Positions 48,781-49,712 of a stretch of 49,712 nucleotides of DNA are shown here, piece by piece. The notes below the pieces were generated by a model. That model searched no databases and was not told the origin of the DNA. It saw only the letters and a list, made by a program, of their open reading frames with translations. The first letter of the stretch is position 1; the number at the start of each line of letters is the position of its first letter. The DNA lies in assembly GCA_013297995.1 (NCBI GenBank), contig JAAFJB010000019.1:1-49712 (forward strand). The letters are read 5' to 3'. Source of the stretch: Chitinophagales bacterium. Its GTDB lineage: Bacteria; Bacteroidota; Bacteroidia; Chitinophagales; Chitinophagaceae. Both the position numbers and the translations under genes were made by a program.

Positions 48781-49712
48781 ATGCACATTACAGAAACACA
48801 ATTAGCAGAAAAAGGATTTTTAGATTTGGAGATTGATCCAGAATTGGATCTCTTTGCAGAGATAGAAAAATTAAAGAAAGAAAAAAATGCCATACTGCTT
48901 GCACACTACTACCAAGAAAACGATATTCAGGATGTGGCCGATTATATTGGCGATAGTTTGGGATTGGCAGAGCAGGCGAGAAAAACGGATGCTGACCTGA
49001 TTGTTTTTGCTGGCGTGCATTTTATGGCAGAAACGGCTAAAATTTTAAACCCTTCAAAAAAAGTAATCTTACCCGATTTAAAAGCAGGATGTTCTTTGGC
49101 AGACAGTGCCCCAGCCCCACTTTTTAAAGCATTTAAAGAAAAGCATCCCGATCATATTGTTATCTCGTATATCAACTGTACGGCAGAAATAAAAGCCTTA
49201 AGTGATATTATTTGTACCAGTGGAAATGCAGAAAAAATTATTGAAAGCGTAGCCAAAGACCAGCCTATTATATTTGCGCCAGATAAGAATTTGGGTGCAT
49301 TCTTAAATAAAAAAACGGGCAGGAATATGTTGTTGTGGAATGGGGCTTGTATGGTACATGAAATATTCAGCCTAGAAAAAATAACCAAATTAAAGATAAG
49401 GCATCCCGAAGCCAAATTAATAGCACATCCTGAATGTGAAGAAGCCATATTGAATAGAGCCGATTATATAGGCAGTACCACCCAATTATTAAAGTACACA
49501 CAAACAGATTCATCGCAGCAATATATTGTAGCAACGGAAACAGGCATATTGCACCAGATGCAACTCACAGCCCCACAAAAGACCTTTATACCTGCCCCAC
49601 CCGATAATAACTGTGCATGTAACGACTGCCCCCATATGAAGCTGAATACCCTAGAAAAGATATACTTGTGCATGAAGTATGAAATACCAGAAATAAAAAT
49701 GGAAGAAGCACT
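48781..49712 (+). CDS. nadA: Quinolinate synthase, partial (C-terminus beyond the window)
   Basis: 310 residues are visible from the ATG at 48781, and the frame is open to the right edge. It condenses iminoaspartate and dihydroxyacetone phosphate to quinolinate, using a 4Fe-4S cluster. The conserved [20 protein letters not shown] lies near residue 40. The three cluster cysteines are in [21 protein letters not shown] and [14 protein letters not shown] (one of the cysteines in the last). About 15-20 residues at the end are missing. Together with nadD it shows de novo NAD synthesis. Confidence 0.96.
   Translation, partial: MHITETQLAEKGFLDLEIDPELDLFAEIEKLKKEKNAILLAHYYQENDIQDVADYIGDSLGLAEQARKTDADLIVFAGVHFMAETAKILNPSKKVILPDLKAGCSLADSAPAPLFKAFKEKHPDHIVISYINCTAEIKALSDIICTSGNAEKIIESVAKDQPIIFAPDKNLGAFLNKKTGRNMLLWNGACMVHEIFSLEKITKLKIRHPEAKLIAHPECEEAILNRADYIGSTTQLLKYTQTDSSQQYIVATETGILHQMQLTAPQKTFIPAPPDNNCACNDCPHMKLNTLEKIYLCMKYEIPEIKMEEA

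Overview
The window looks like chromosomal DNA of a Bacteroidota member, most likely of the Chitinophagaceae type. It is AT-rich. Several start codons follow the Bacteroidota -7 promoter consensus TAnnTTTG, sometimes with TTTG 18-19 bp upstream. It carries a PorV-like type IX secretion (T9SS) protein, a protein with a T9SS C-terminal sorting domain, a Rho with a long low-complexity insert, and DUF2480 and COG3014/LpoB-like genes typical of the phylum. The genus is inference only.

Layout. 1-1.6 kb is an accessory edge: a partial DUF433 antitoxin, the 3' remnant of an IS91-like transposase, a palindrome, a DUF2188 gene paired with a conserved PRFNMP-family gene that has no visible ATG, and an attC-like palindrome. 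1.6-5.3 kb is core: tRNA-Phe, asnS, rho. 5.3-15.2 kb holds an AAA/DUF4143 ATPase and two convergent operons of glycan or lipid type. The plus operon is GT2, DUF2304, an unknown, a GMC oxidoreductase and an SDR. The minus operon is a GT-C/TPR membrane protein, a NodU-type carbamoyltransferase and a methyltransferase. 15.2-19.6 kb has the PorV-like protein, the T9SS cargo-like protein and a 741-residue collagen-like surface protein.

19.7-30.2 kb is an accessory island. It holds six toxin-antitoxin loci, three of them visibly broken (VapC truncated, RelE nonsense, ParE chimeric). It also holds one complete ORF6N gene, four ORF6N fragments and at least eight REP-like palindromic repeats. Embedded in it are a phytanoyl-CoA dioxygenase-like gene and a minus-strand cluster of formyltransferase-like, methyltransferase, tail-collar and AmiC-like genes that may be an undescribed modification or sensing system.

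30.2-48.3 kb is mostly housekeeping: nadD, feoA-like, ybeY, a CAP-domain protein, mnmG, a pair of amidohydrolases, polA, a lipoprotein/LpoB operon, DUF2480 and a PpiD/SurA-like chaperone. It is interrupted at 32.3-33.6 kb by a repeat-filled non-coding block in front of an HNH-like gene. The last intergenic region (48.3-48.8 kb), between divergent ppiD-like and nadA genes, contains a cluster of near-consensus DnaA boxes and is a candidate replication origin. nadA runs off the right edge.

An 8-nt repeat of the type GTTATTGA/GTTATTGG lies directly behind several stop codons, always in the same orientation relative to the upstream gene.
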